From the NCBI RefSeq assembly GCF_039541795.1, contig NZ_BAABGX010000001.1, positions 1-64,000 on the forward strand: DNA of 64,000 nucleotides, in the 5' to 3' direction. Position numbers and translations under genes: made by a program. Shown here piece by piece: positions 16,947-24,128 of this stretch; the first letter of the stretch is position 1; each line of letters starts with the position of its first letter. The notes beneath the pieces are model-generated. The model ran no database searches, was not told where the DNA came from, and worked only from the letters and a program-made list of their open reading frames with translations. The DNA is from Nibribacter koreensis (GTDB taxonomy: Bacteria > Bacteroidota > Bacteroidia > Cytophagales > Hymenobacteraceae).

Positions 16947-18308
16947 TTATTTAATGAGATTTTTAAGTTCGCCGCGTGCTCTTAAGTGGTCTAATTGGGC
17001 AATTTTAAACCGCAATCTTTCATTGTTCAGGTTGGTCTGTGCTTCACGTAAGGTTACTTCTGCCTCCAGTAAATCTGTCAGCGGGGATAAGCCTTCTTTG
17101 TACAGGCTGTTGGTGGTGTTGTACACCTCTTGCGCCATGCGCACGTTGCGTTCTGAGCTTTCAATGGCCAGCTCACTGCTCTGGATTTGTTTTACCGTAT
17201 TGGCAAGGCCCAGCTCAGTATTTAAGGATAGGTTTCTGATGGAAAGGTCTGCCTTCTGCTCTTCAATCTGGGCTTGCCTGATCTGGTACTTGCGTTGGAA
17301 ACCGTCAAAAATGGGAATGTTCAAGCGCACGCCTAAGACAAAGGTGTTGAACCAAGGCTGGCTGGTGTCAAAGAAGTTAAACTCTCTGCGCTGTGCCTGG
17401 TAGGTGTATTGACCAAAACCGGCCAAGGTAGGGAAACGACGGCCTTTGATGTTTTCCACGTTCAAGCCGTATAATTTCTTTTGCGTCTGCAACAACTGGT
17501 AGTCCACGCGCTGTCCCAAGATTTCCTGCACATTTGGAGTGCTAATGGCCAGCGTGGCCGGCAAGGCGGTAGAATCTGATAACTCAAAGTCCTGACCCAG
17601 TGGTACGCCCATGAAAAAGCTCAAGGCGTTCTTTTGTTGCTGATACGCAGACTCCAGGGTCTGGCGCTGGTTCTCCAGGTTGGTTTTGTTGACCGTGATG
17701 CGATTTACGTCTACCTTCTTGGCGAAGTCATTCTTGTACTGCAACTGCAGAATCTTCTCCAACTGCACCAAACGGTTGTAGTTGGCGGCAATGGTGTTGA
17801 ACTGCTCTTTGGTCTGCAGGGCGCGTAAATAGGCTGAGCTCACGTTGTAAATCACGTCCTCTTGCGTCATTTGCGTGCGCAGGCGGTACAAGTCACGGGT
17901 AGTGGCCGCGGCCTCCAGACCCACAAAATAAGACTTGCTGAAAATCAACTGAGACAGCTCCAGACCACCGTTGGCGTTGTACTTGGTGCCAAACTGCACC
18001 GGTATCAACTCCTCTGGTTTGCCCTGGAACACGTTAGGAATCAGTTGGGTAGGGATGGAAGGATACACGCTCAATTGACCAACCCCAGAAATCTGCGGCA
18101 GGCCAGAGCCCTTGGTTTCTCTAATCTTGTATTCAGCGCTTTCCTCATCCAACTGCGCCGATTGGATAGAAATGTTATTGTTGGTGGCTAGAGCAATAGC
18201 CTGCTGTAAGGTCAGGACCTGGCCCTGGAGCGGGGTAGGCGTTTGGGCAAAACTGAGACTAGTGGTCCATTGGAGCAAGAGTCCCAGTACTAAATACTTC
18301 TTATTCAC
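16947..18308 (-). CDS. TolC family outer-membrane channel (system 1)
   Basis: 453 residues with a signal peptide ending near SLSFAQ and two OEP-type repeats of long amphipathic helices (for example ITVNKTNLENQRQTLESAYQ and LYKEGLSPLTDLLEAEVTLR). It starts with GTG at 18308. It forms the trimeric outer-membrane duct of the pump. A regulator operator lies 38-59 bp upstream of the start (18346-18367), between this gene and the regulator gene, so the pump genes can be controlled separately from the regulator. Confidence 0.92.
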   Translation of the reverse strand: MNKKYLVLGLLLQWTTSLSFAQTPTPLQGQVLTLQQAIALATNNNISIQSAQLDEESAEYKIRETKGSGLPQISGVGQLSVYPSIPTQLIPNVFQGKPEELIPVQFGTKYNANGGLELSQLIFSKSYFVGLEAAATTRDLYRLRTQMTQEDVIYNVSSAYLRALQTKEQFNTIAANYNRLVQLEKILQLQYKNDFAKKVDVNRITVNKTNLENQRQTLESAYQQQKNALSFFMGVPLGQDFELSDSTALPATLAISTPNVQEILGQRVDYQLLQTQKKLYGLNVENIKGRRFPTLAGFGQYTYQAQRREFNFFDTSQPWFNTFVLGVRLNIPIFDGFQRKYQIRQAQIEEQKADLSIRNLSLNTELGLANTVKQIQSSELAIESSERNVRMAQEVYNTTNSLYKEGLSPLTDLLEAEVTLREAQTNLNNERLRFKIAQLDHLRARGELKNLIK

Positions 18309-18345
18309 GGTTTTACTAAAATTAATTGGTTTGTATCTTTCTTTG

Positions 18346-18367
18346 TAGTTCAGGAAAATGAGAACTA
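18346..18367. promoter_or_regulatory. Operator 2 of the GbsR/MarR-type regulator
   Basis: Inverted repeat TAGTTC (18346-18351), 10-nt spacer, GAACTA (18362-18367). Half-sites and spacing are identical to the site upstream of the regulator gene itself. It lies in the regulator-tolC gap. Confidence 0.7.
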
Positions 18368-18381
18368 ATAGGATAAAAAAA

Positions 18382-18849
18382 TTATTTCTGCCGGTCTTTC
18401 AGCCACTGCTCCAAGAGCATGGGCACCTGTGATGACAAAAACTCCATGAACTCAATCCGGTCCAATACCTTCTGGTTCATGTCTGGGTTGGCGTCCCCTC
18501 TCAGGTCATTGGCCTGTCTCAATAGCTTGCTGAAGGCCAAGATAGAGTTCATCTTGTTGACCACTTCTTGGTTCCAGTTGTCTAACAGGGCACTGAAGTA
18601 GCGCTTACGGTCCCCGGAAAACGTGGTGTATTCAATATGGCGCATCTGCAACAACAGGTTCAAGGCATTGCTGGTGGCGCTTTTGCTGATGTTCAAGGTC
18701 TCAATAATCTCCTCAAAGGTGAGGTACGGCTTCTCAGAAACGAACAGCAAGCCAATGATACGCCCCACCACCGGCGGAAAGCCCTGTTGCTCATGGTAAA
18801 TACCAATCTTCTCAATTAGTTGCCTTTGCTCTGGAGATAGTTTTAACAC
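18382..18849 (-). CDS. GbsR/MarR-family transcriptional regulator of efflux system 1
   Basis: 155 residues, GTG start at 18849. The N-terminal part IEKIGIYHEQQGFPPVVGRI and the winged helix with recognition segment LNISKSATSNALNLLLQM (about residues 48-65) fit the GbsR branch of MarR-type regulators. The C-terminal half is helical and probably dimerises. It is the first gene of the efflux operon. Two matching inverted repeats, one over its own promoter and one before tolC, imply autoregulation and local control of the pump; the inducer is unknown. Confidence 0.88.
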   Translation of the reverse strand: MLKLSPEQRQLIEKIGIYHEQQGFPPVVGRIIGLLFVSEKPYLTFEEIIETLNISKSATSNALNLLLQMRHIEYTTFSGDRKRYFSALLDNWNQEVVNKMNSILAFSKLLRQANDLRGDANPDMNQKVLDRIEFMEFLSSQVPMLLEQWLKDRQK

Positions 18850-18883
18850 GGTTTGGTTCTCTTTGTTTGGAGTAAGAACGTTG

Positions 18884-18891
18884 CAAAGGTA
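18884..18891 (-). promoter_or_regulatory. Candidate -7 box of the regulator promoter
   Basis: On the minus strand the sequence TACCTTTG matches TANNTTTG exactly and lies 34 bp before the GTG start. The region where a -33 element is expected overlaps operator 1, so a bound regulator would block it. Confidence 0.5.
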
Positions 18892-18904
18892 AGAATAGGT
18901 TTCT

Positions 18905-18928
18905 TTAGTTCTTAATTTTGAGAACTAA
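18905..18928. promoter_or_regulatory. Operator 1 of the GbsR/MarR-type regulator
   Basis: Perfect inverted repeat TTAGTTCT (18905-18912), 8-nt spacer, AGAACTAA (18921-18928). The TAGTTC-N10-GAACTA core equals that of operator 2. It lies 56 bp upstream of the regulator start and over the expected -33 region. Confidence 0.75.
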
Positions 18929-19270
18929 TTTTTATTCTTTTTTATGAAAAAGGTAAAAAAGCTTATCCCAAGGCTAGATTCTGTGATTTTAGAAAGGATG
19001 GCGGCCTTGGGATGGCGCAAATATAAGGGAATATTTGACCTGCGGATGAAGTAGTTGTAGGCGCAATGGGGGAATGATTACTTCTCTATTGGCTTTTTAT
19101 AAACCGTTTTTGGCCTACTTTCTGGAAAACAAGCCAAAAACAGGAGTAGTGTTTAAATATGGTATTAGGAGTAGATGCCTCATTTTAAAGTAAACCTACA
19201 GTAAAACGTTGGTGTTATGCGTATGTAAAGTCTATCCGGGTGATGTTTATAAGTGTGTTTTTACATATTC
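18929..19270. other. Intergenic region with one repeat A copy
   Basis: About 340 bp between the regulator promoter and the SnoaL-like gene. It holds repeat A copy 6. The rest is AT-rich with no ORF, promoter or hairpin I would support. Confidence 0.5.
19105..19142. repeat. Repeat A copy 6
   Basis: CGTTTTTGGCCTACTTTC arm, TG centre, right arm GAAAACAAGCCAAAAACA. It marks the left border of the AT-rich block 19.2-21.5 kb, in which repeat A is absent. Confidence 0.88.
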
Positions 19271-19624
19271 CTATTTATCGGTTTTGATAACGAAAGCCTT
19301 TAACTCAGCCATCTTCCCATCCCTAAATCGCCAAACATCACAGTATGCGTAATCAGCCATTTGACCATTAGTATCCTTCAATCTTATTTTGCCAAGGGCA
19401 GTCACAAAATCGCCTTCTGCTATCAAGTTTTCAACCATAAACTTAGGAGGCTCTAAATACGCAGAGGCCATGTACCGCCGGACGGCCTCTTTTCCCCGCA
19501 AGGTCTGGTCTCCCACGAAGGTCCACACCGTGTCATCGGTGCAGAAAGACAAAAATCCTTCATTGTCACCATTCATAATAGCTGCGTTTGCCTTTTCTAA
19601 TATTGTCTTATTATCATCTGCCAT
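19271..19624 (-). CDS. SnoaL-like / NTF2-fold protein
   Basis: 117 residues with the cone-shaped NTF2-like fold pattern: an N-terminal helix (ILEKANAAIMNGDNEGFLSF), the TDDTVWTFVGD strand, the helix GKEAVRRYM, and C-terminal strands ending VWRFRDGKMAELKAFVI. Family members are small isomerases, hydrolases or ligand-binding proteins; the substrate is unknown. It is the first of four small minus-strand frames of lower GC than their surroundings. Confidence 0.8.
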   Translation of the reverse strand: MADDNKTILEKANAAIMNGDNEGFLSFCTDDTVWTFVGDQTLRGKEAVRRYMASAYLEPPKFMVENLIAEGDFVTALGKIRLKDTNGQMADYAYCDVWRFRDGKMAELKAFVIKTDK

Positions 19625-19662
19625 GTGGATTTCCTTACTATAGATAAAGTTTTACGCTACAA

Positions 19663-19854
19663 TTATGGAGAGATGTTTTTCAAATAAGTAGCATCACTCT
19701 TTAAGATGATTTCTACAAGTCTTTTTCGGTGTTTAAAGGACAAGGATTTTAAAGTGCTCTTAACGGCTTCGGGCTTGCGTTGGTGGGCTTTTGAAACCGT
19801 AAACTGTCTGCCCGCACCAACATTTATTAATTGCATAAATGTTTCTATTTGCAC
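19663..19854 (-). CDS. Small hypothetical ORF (63 codons)
   Basis: 63 residues, basic, with no signal peptide or membrane helix and no family I recognise. It begins just after an attC-like short palindrome (19865-19885) and ends 38 bp before the SnoaL-like ATG. It may be a real small cassette gene or a chance frame in spacer DNA. Confidence 0.3.
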   Translation of the reverse strand: MQIETFMQLINVGAGRQFTVSKAHQRKPEAVKSTLKSLSFKHRKRLVEIILKSDATYLKNISP

Positions 19855-19864
19855 TGTACTTCCA

Positions 19865-19885
19865 CTAACGCAAAGCCCGTGTTAG
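19865..19885. repeat. Short attC-like palindrome
   Basis: CTAAC (19865-19869) and GTTAG (19881-19885) flank an 11-nt GC-rich centre. It sits between two small same-strand genes, where integron-like cassettes carry attC sites. It is much shorter than a classical attC. Confidence 0.3.
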
Positions 19886-19896
19886 CAACAGCATTT

Positions 19897-20379
19897 TTAA
19901 TGTTTATCGTATTTCTTCCACTTTATTTCGGAAATGTCGGTGTACTCTTCATAAGGCTTTTCTGAAATGTAGTATTTTTTAATGTTTAGTGAGTCAGACT
20001 TATTCCACCAACCTTCAACTCTAATTCTATAGCCATTTTCTGAATATTCATAAATGCTGTCGGGATACGGGAACAATCTATTCTTACCCCACAATAGGCT
20101 CAATGCAATAACAGGTAAAAGAAGTGAAACCATTACTCTTTTTAAAGGATGAAATTTAAAAAACATGATAACAATGCTTGTCAAAATGAGTAACGAGTAC
20201 AGTATTGTCAATCCATTAGCTAAATTATCCCTTGTGGTTTCTGATATCTCTGAAAATTCAGGCCTTTCCATCAGCATATTAAAAGGCCCATACATTACCC
20301 CATTAAATAGAATCATACAGTCTCCAATTGCTATAAAAACAAAAAGGAAGTAATATATAATCGGAATGTCTTTGCCCAT
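19897..20379 (-). CDS. Small hypothetical membrane protein
   Basis: 160 residues with three hydrophobic segments (about 7-27, 53-74, 78-96), then a soluble, Tyr- and Lys-rich tail of ~60 residues carrying SENGYRIRVEGWWNKS. I recognise no family. AT-rich codon use differs from the flanking pump genes. It is bounded on both sides by attC-like inverted repeats, so it may be a gene cassette. Confidence 0.65.
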   Translation of the reverse strand: MGKDIPIIYYFLFVFIAIGDCMILFNGVMYGPFNMLMERPEFSEISETTRDNLANGLTILYSLLILTSIVIMFFKFHPLKRVMVSLLLPVIALSLLWGKNRLFPYPDSIYEYSENGYRIRVEGWWNKSDSLNIKKYYISEKPYEEYTDISEIKWKKYDKH

Positions 20380-20395
20380 GACTTGTAGTGTTACT

Positions 20396-20461
20396 GCTAA
20401 CGGCCTCGTGTAAACAGCGTGCGAGGCCGTCGGCCGAAGGATGTTGTTTACACAATGTTAG
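20396..20461. repeat. attC-like imperfect palindrome
   Basis: A 66-nt inverted repeat: ends CTAAC (20396-20400) and GTTAG (20457-20461), inner arms GTGTAAACA (20408-20416) and TGTTTACAC (20445-20453), unequal spacers between, and a GC-rich centre that itself folds (GGCCGTCGGCC). The TAA of the GTTAG end, read on the minus strand, is the stop codon of the lipoprotein gene. No integron integrase is visible. Confidence 0.45.
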
Positions 20462-21396
20462 AGAGCGTTTTTCTCTTTCTCTGTCAAGGGGAATTTATCC
20501 CTAGTTTCTGCAATTAAGTTCCCGAATCTGTCATAAGTGTATTTGTACTGCATCCTGGCGTCCAACTGCTTAATTAACTCTATTTTGTCAACTATTTTGC
20601 CCTTCTCATAGAAGCTGACAAAGACGTAGTCAAGCTCCTTGTTTTCCACAAACTTGACAAGTTGCCCGTTGCCGTCGAGTGTTCTCCTTGTAATGGCGAT
20701 GGTATCTCCCTGCCAGCCGACAGTCGAAGTCTCTGGGTGCATCTTGCCCTTACTATATGAGTAATGTTCCGTGGAGGCCAGCACCGTGTCGCCGCCCATC
20801 ATGTTAAACGACATCTTCTTTGTCAGCAAGCCGTTTTCGTGTTCATACCTGTATAGCTGTACTGTTTTCCCTATCTCGTCCTTTATCACAGTCTGTTTTG
20901 GCAACCCGTTTCGATAAGAATGCTCTTCGATGTGAATAACTGTGTCGTAAAGTGGCTTGACGCCTTTGATGGCGTCCTCTGCGTTGGCAGAGAAAAGTTC
21001 TCGGCGAAATTCTGATGTAAGTCTCCCGTCCCTGTCAAACTGCTTTTTCAAGATACTGACTGTGTCAGCCGTGCTCTCAATCCTGAACTCCTGCGCGAGC
21101 GAGTCTAGGCTGTTATACCTGAACACTTTCTTATAGGATAGTTCTTTATGCTCTCCCTCACTGATAAGCGAAGCCAATCTGCCTGAGCCGTCATAGAAGT
21201 AATTTATAGATGCTATAGTGCTGTCTGAGTAAATATAGGAAACGAGCCTGTCCTTTAAGATTCTTCCAGACCGGTCATAGGTGTAGTGGTGCACCTGCTT
21301 TGTTTCATGTATTACCTCTTGCGTTTCCGCACTTTCTCTTTTCTGTGAACAGCTTGCAAATAGTAAAGCAAGTACTACCGAGTATTGAATTTTCAT
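20458..21396 (-). CDS. Lipoprotein with YD/RHS-like repeats
   Basis: 312 residues. A lipoprotein signal (MKIQYSVVLALLFASC, lipobox FASC) is followed by imperfect YD-type repeats of about 20-25 residues (YTYDRSGRILKD, YFYDGSGRLASL, FRYNSLDSLAQEF, KYTYDRFGNLIAE). Such repeats form beta-strands as in RHS shells, but at this length it is not a toxin-delivery RHS protein. It probably faces the periplasm or cell surface; the role is unknown. It is the 5'-most gene of the AT-rich block, and its stop overlaps the attC-like palindrome. Confidence 0.75.
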   Translation of the reverse strand: MKIQYSVVLALLFASCSQKRESAETQEVIHETKQVHHYTYDRSGRILKDRLVSYIYSDSTIASINYFYDGSGRLASLISEGEHKELSYKKVFRYNSLDSLAQEFRIESTADTVSILKKQFDRDGRLTSEFRRELFSANAEDAIKGVKPLYDTVIHIEEHSYRNGLPKQTVIKDEIGKTVQLYRYEHENGLLTKKMSFNMMGGDTVLASTEHYSYSKGKMHPETSTVGWQGDTIAITRRTLDGNGQLVKFVENKELDYVFVSFYEKGKIVDKIELIKQLDARMQYKYTYDRFGNLIAETRDKFPLTEKEKNAL

Positions 21397-21506
21397 TTTA
21401 ATATTATAAATGCACTCTAACTAGTATATAAACCGAACTATTCGGCTTATCTGCACTATGTACGGAATGCAGGTCCCTACTAAATTCTTATCATAACTCA
21501 CCAAAA

Positions 21507-21562
21507 GTGGGCTGATGAATATACTACTTTAGTTTGCAGTGTATCCATCAGCCCACATTTTT
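21507..21562. terminator. Long hairpin, probable terminator of the M28 peptidase gene
   Basis: Arms GTGGGCTGATG (21507-21517) and CATCAGCCCAC (21546-21556) are perfectly complementary around a 28-nt loop with a smaller inner pairing. TTTT follows on the minus strand and ATTTTT on the plus strand. It lies 70 bp after the M28 stop. Confidence 0.6.
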
Positions 21563-21624
21563 ACTTTACGCAAGCCCACTGCAACCTATGGACTCTTCCT
21601 TAGAAGCATAGGTCTTTACACCTA

Positions 21625-23277
21625 CTACTGCCCAAAACGCGTCCCGAAGAAGTCACCTTGTTTCCAGGTAGGGCGCTCAGGGTTGTTAGCCACCTGATAG
21701 CTTATTAAGAAGTTGAGCTGCACGTACTTACTGCCCGCCTCAAAATCAAAGGTGTCATTGAGTTCATCCTGTGGTTTGTGGTAGTGGATGGCGCGCCATT
21801 CGGCTACTTTCTTGTTAAGGTTGTTGAGGCCGTCGGCGGTTTTGTTGCCGTACTTGATGTGCAAGGCAGGTATGCCCTGCGTCACGAAGCTGTACTGGTC
21901 GCTGCGGATGAAACGGTTCTCGTTCGGCTCGGGGTCTGCCTCTACGGTCATGCCCAGGTATGAAGCTGCATTGGCCACCGGCGTCTCTAAGGTAGAATGG
22001 TTAGAGCCCAGCCCAACCACTGATAGGAGCGGGGCAATGATGGTAGGCATGTCTGTGTTGATGTCTGCCACAATACTGCTTTTAGGCACGGTTGGGTACT
22101 TTGCGAAATAGGCCGAACCCAGCAGACCCATTTCCTCTGCCGTCACCATCACAATTAAAATAGAGCGCTTCGGTTTTTCTTTGATGCGGGTGTAGGTGCG
22201 GGCAATTTCTAACAAGCTAGCTACGCCAGAAGCGTTGTCATGGGCGCCGTTGTTGATGGAGTCGCCGTTTACGGGGGCCGTGATGCCCACGTGGTCTAGG
22301 TGTGCGCTGTGCACCACGTATTCATTCTTCAGTTGCGGGTCAGAGCCGGTAATCTTGCCAATCACGTTCCAGGAGTCGAAGTCCTTGTTAGAGGAAGAAT
22401 AGCTGGCCTTGACAGTCTGCTTTAAGTCTGCCGAGGCGGGTTTGCCACTGCGCAAGGTGGTAAACGCCTGAGCCGTATCCAAACCCGCTTTCACAAAGAA
22501 CTGATGGGTAGCCGGCGCCGACAAGGTAGCCATCAGTTTGATCTTATCTGAGACGTAGTTTCTGGAGGTGGCTACCTTGCCATCAGCACCGGCCACGCTG
22601 TTCACGCCTCTGGAGAGGTTGGGGACGGTGATTTTCGGGTTCTGCGTGTTGGTGGCCATGACCACGCCCACCGCGCCGTGCTCGGCGGCGTTTCTCAAAA
22701 TGGTGGTCACGTCAATGCTGTAAGAGGCCACGGTAGAAGGGAAGCTCTTGGGCGCCCCGCGCAAGACCATCACAATCTTGCCTTTCACGTCTTGGCCCGC
22801 ATAGTCATCATAGCCCAGATCTGGGGCCGAAATGCCATGCCCTACAAACACCACCGGCGCCTCTACGCTGGTTTGCGACTGCTCTGGGTGCGGGTTAATG
22901 GCCACGTCTTTGCCCACGGTCCAGGTTTGAGCAGTGCCTTGGCCCGTCACCTGGCTGGAGAACGAAGCATCTGCCCCCGTGAAGGAACGACGCAGGCGTA
23001 CCAGTTGCAGGTAGGTGTTGTTTTCGCCGCCCGGCTCTACGCCCATCTTCTTGTATTGGTTGACCACGTAGTCCACGGCCATTTGGTAGCCTTCGGTGCC
23101 CGGCTGACGGCCTTTAAGTTTGTCATCTGCCAGGTAGGCAATGTGTTTTTTGATATCGCTTGGCTTTGTTTTCTTCAAGGCCTTGGTCACGTTCTTGGGT
23201 ACCTCCAGCGTTTGGGAGAAGGCCGTGCCCGTGCTCAAAAGCGCGCTCAGACACAGCAGGAGAGAGGATCGTTTCAT
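21625..23277 (-). CDS. Secreted M28 family metallopeptidase with PA domain
   Basis: 550 residues from the ATG at 23277, which opens a signal peptide (MKRSSLLLCLSALLSTGTAF). The longer frame from 23331 adds 18 residues with no family match. A PA insert covers ~120-290. The M28 catalytic core then shows the metal ligands in AHLDH, NGAHDNASG, TAEEMGLLGS, NTDMP and the C-terminal HYHKPQDE. The family are di-zinc aminopeptidases acting outside the cytoplasm. It is transcribed alone, with a terminator-like hairpin downstream and repeat A copy 7 79 bp upstream of the start. Confidence 0.9.
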   Translation of the reverse strand: MKRSSLLLCLSALLSTGTAFSQTLEVPKNVTKALKKTKPSDIKKHIAYLADDKLKGRQPGTEGYQMAVDYVVNQYKKMGVEPGGENNTYLQLVRLRRSFTGADASFSSQVTGQGTAQTWTVGKDVAINPHPEQSQTSVEAPVVFVGHGISAPDLGYDDYAGQDVKGKIVMVLRGAPKSFPSTVASYSIDVTTILRNAAEHGAVGVVMATNTQNPKITVPNLSRGVNSVAGADGKVATSRNYVSDKIKLMATLSAPATHQFFVKAGLDTAQAFTTLRSGKPASADLKQTVKASYSSSNKDFDSWNVIGKITGSDPQLKNEYVVHSAHLDHVGITAPVNGDSINNGAHDNASGVASLLEIARTYTRIKEKPKRSILIVMVTAEEMGLLGSAYFAKYPTVPKSSIVADINTDMPTIIAPLLSVVGLGSNHSTLETPVANAASYLGMTVEADPEPNENRFIRSDQYSFVTQGIPALHIKYGNKTADGLNNLNKKVAEWRAIHYHKPQDELNDTFDFEAGSKYVQLNFLISYQVANNPERPTWKQGDFFGTRFGQ

Positions 23278-23355
23278 GTTGTTGGTTGTATGAGATTGGA
23301 AATTGAAATTAGTAATTAAAGTTAGACGCAACGCTATTTTTCAGCCAGCCAGCGT

Positions 23356-23393
23356 CGTTTTTGGCTTGTTTTCCAGAAATCGGGCCAAAAACG
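23356..23393. repeat. Repeat A copy 7
   Basis: CGTTTTTGGCTTGTTTTC arm, CA centre, right arm GAAATCGGGCCAAAAACG with two changes. It lies between the terminator at 23428-23459 and the M28 gene. Confidence 0.88.
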
Positions 23394-23427
23394 AATGAGG
23401 CCCAAGTGCAGGCAAGCTGTTAAATAA

Positions 23428-23459
23428 AAAATCCCTGCTACGTGCATAGCAGGGATTTT
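23428..23459 (-). terminator. Strong intrinsic terminator downstream of a 38-codon ORF
   Basis: Stem AAAATCCCTGCTA (23428-23440), 6-nt loop, TAGCAGGGATTTT (23447-23459). On the minus strand it runs into TTTTTTATTT. The nearest upstream minus-strand frame is the short ORF at 23514-23630, so a short transcript must end here. Confidence 0.85.
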
Positions 23460-23513
23460 AAAAATTAGGCAGATGTTAAATCGGTTTGAACGCTTAAGGA
23501 CGTTTACAGAATC

Positions 23514-23630
23514 CTATCTATTGGACTGTTGACGCACCGGCACTGGAATAGGCTGAAGCGTAGGTCCGGTTAAGCGGGATAATAATTTCTTAAGTAACGA
23601 AGCGATGGACGATAGTGTGTTGCTTGTCAT
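23514..23630 (-). CDS. Possible small protein (38 residues) with its own terminator
   Basis: ATG at 23630, TAG at 23514-23516. The peptide starts MTSNTLSSIASLLKKLLSRL, an amphipathic helix with two Lys and one Arg, then a Pro-rich tail (TGPTLQPIPVPVRQQSNR). No family is recognised. Support comes from the terminator 54 bp downstream and from a TATACTTCG stretch upstream that loosely resembles a promoter. The amphipathic helix would suit a membrane-active or regulatory small peptide, but the terminator could equally end an untranslated RNA. Confidence 0.4.
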   Translation of the reverse strand: MTSNTLSSIASLLKKLLSRLTGPTLQPIPVPVRQQSNR

Positions 23631-24128
23631 GGGTTCAGTTTAAAAAGTTAAGCGGGTTTAGCGTCTTGTCCAGACACCCGAAGTTCACAGAGCCCTAACT
23701 CTCCCTTCCTTTTCTACCAACGAAGTATAAGGTACTAGATTTTACGGGGATAAGCAGATTCTTACGGTAAAATCTTTTTTTATTCTTCTATGGTTCTATG
23801 TAGGTACAACAATTGTGCCGGGCTTTTGTGTTCAAACAGGTTTATTTTTTTCTGGAACCTGTTTTCCAAAAGAGGTGTAAAGGCACCAGTTCTCGTTTTT
23901 AGGGTGTTTTCTAGGAACTGTACCAAAAACGGTTTGTATTGAAAAACAGGATGTTGTAGATGTTGATGTGTGCTTAATTTCTAAGGATAGGATGGATTCT
24001 ATATTTTAGGCAAGGTGTTTGCTGTTCAATCAATAAGGTGAAAAACTAGGGGAGATAGATGTGTTTCCTTTGAGCGGTTCACCTCCTAGATAATTCGTTT
24101 TTCAACCTTTTTTAACTCACAAAAAGAG
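23631..24128. other. Intergenic region with one repeat A copy
   Basis: A 500-bp divergent spacer between the 38-codon ORF and the YXWV-type gene. It holds repeat A copy 8 (23894-23931). Apart from AT-rich stretches that may contain promoters, I see nothing else. Confidence 0.5.
23894..23931. repeat. Repeat A copy 8 (degenerate)
   Basis: CGTTTTTAGGGTGTTTTC arm and right arm ending GTACCAAAAACG, with several mismatches in the inner stem. It lies in a divergent gap. Confidence 0.7.
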
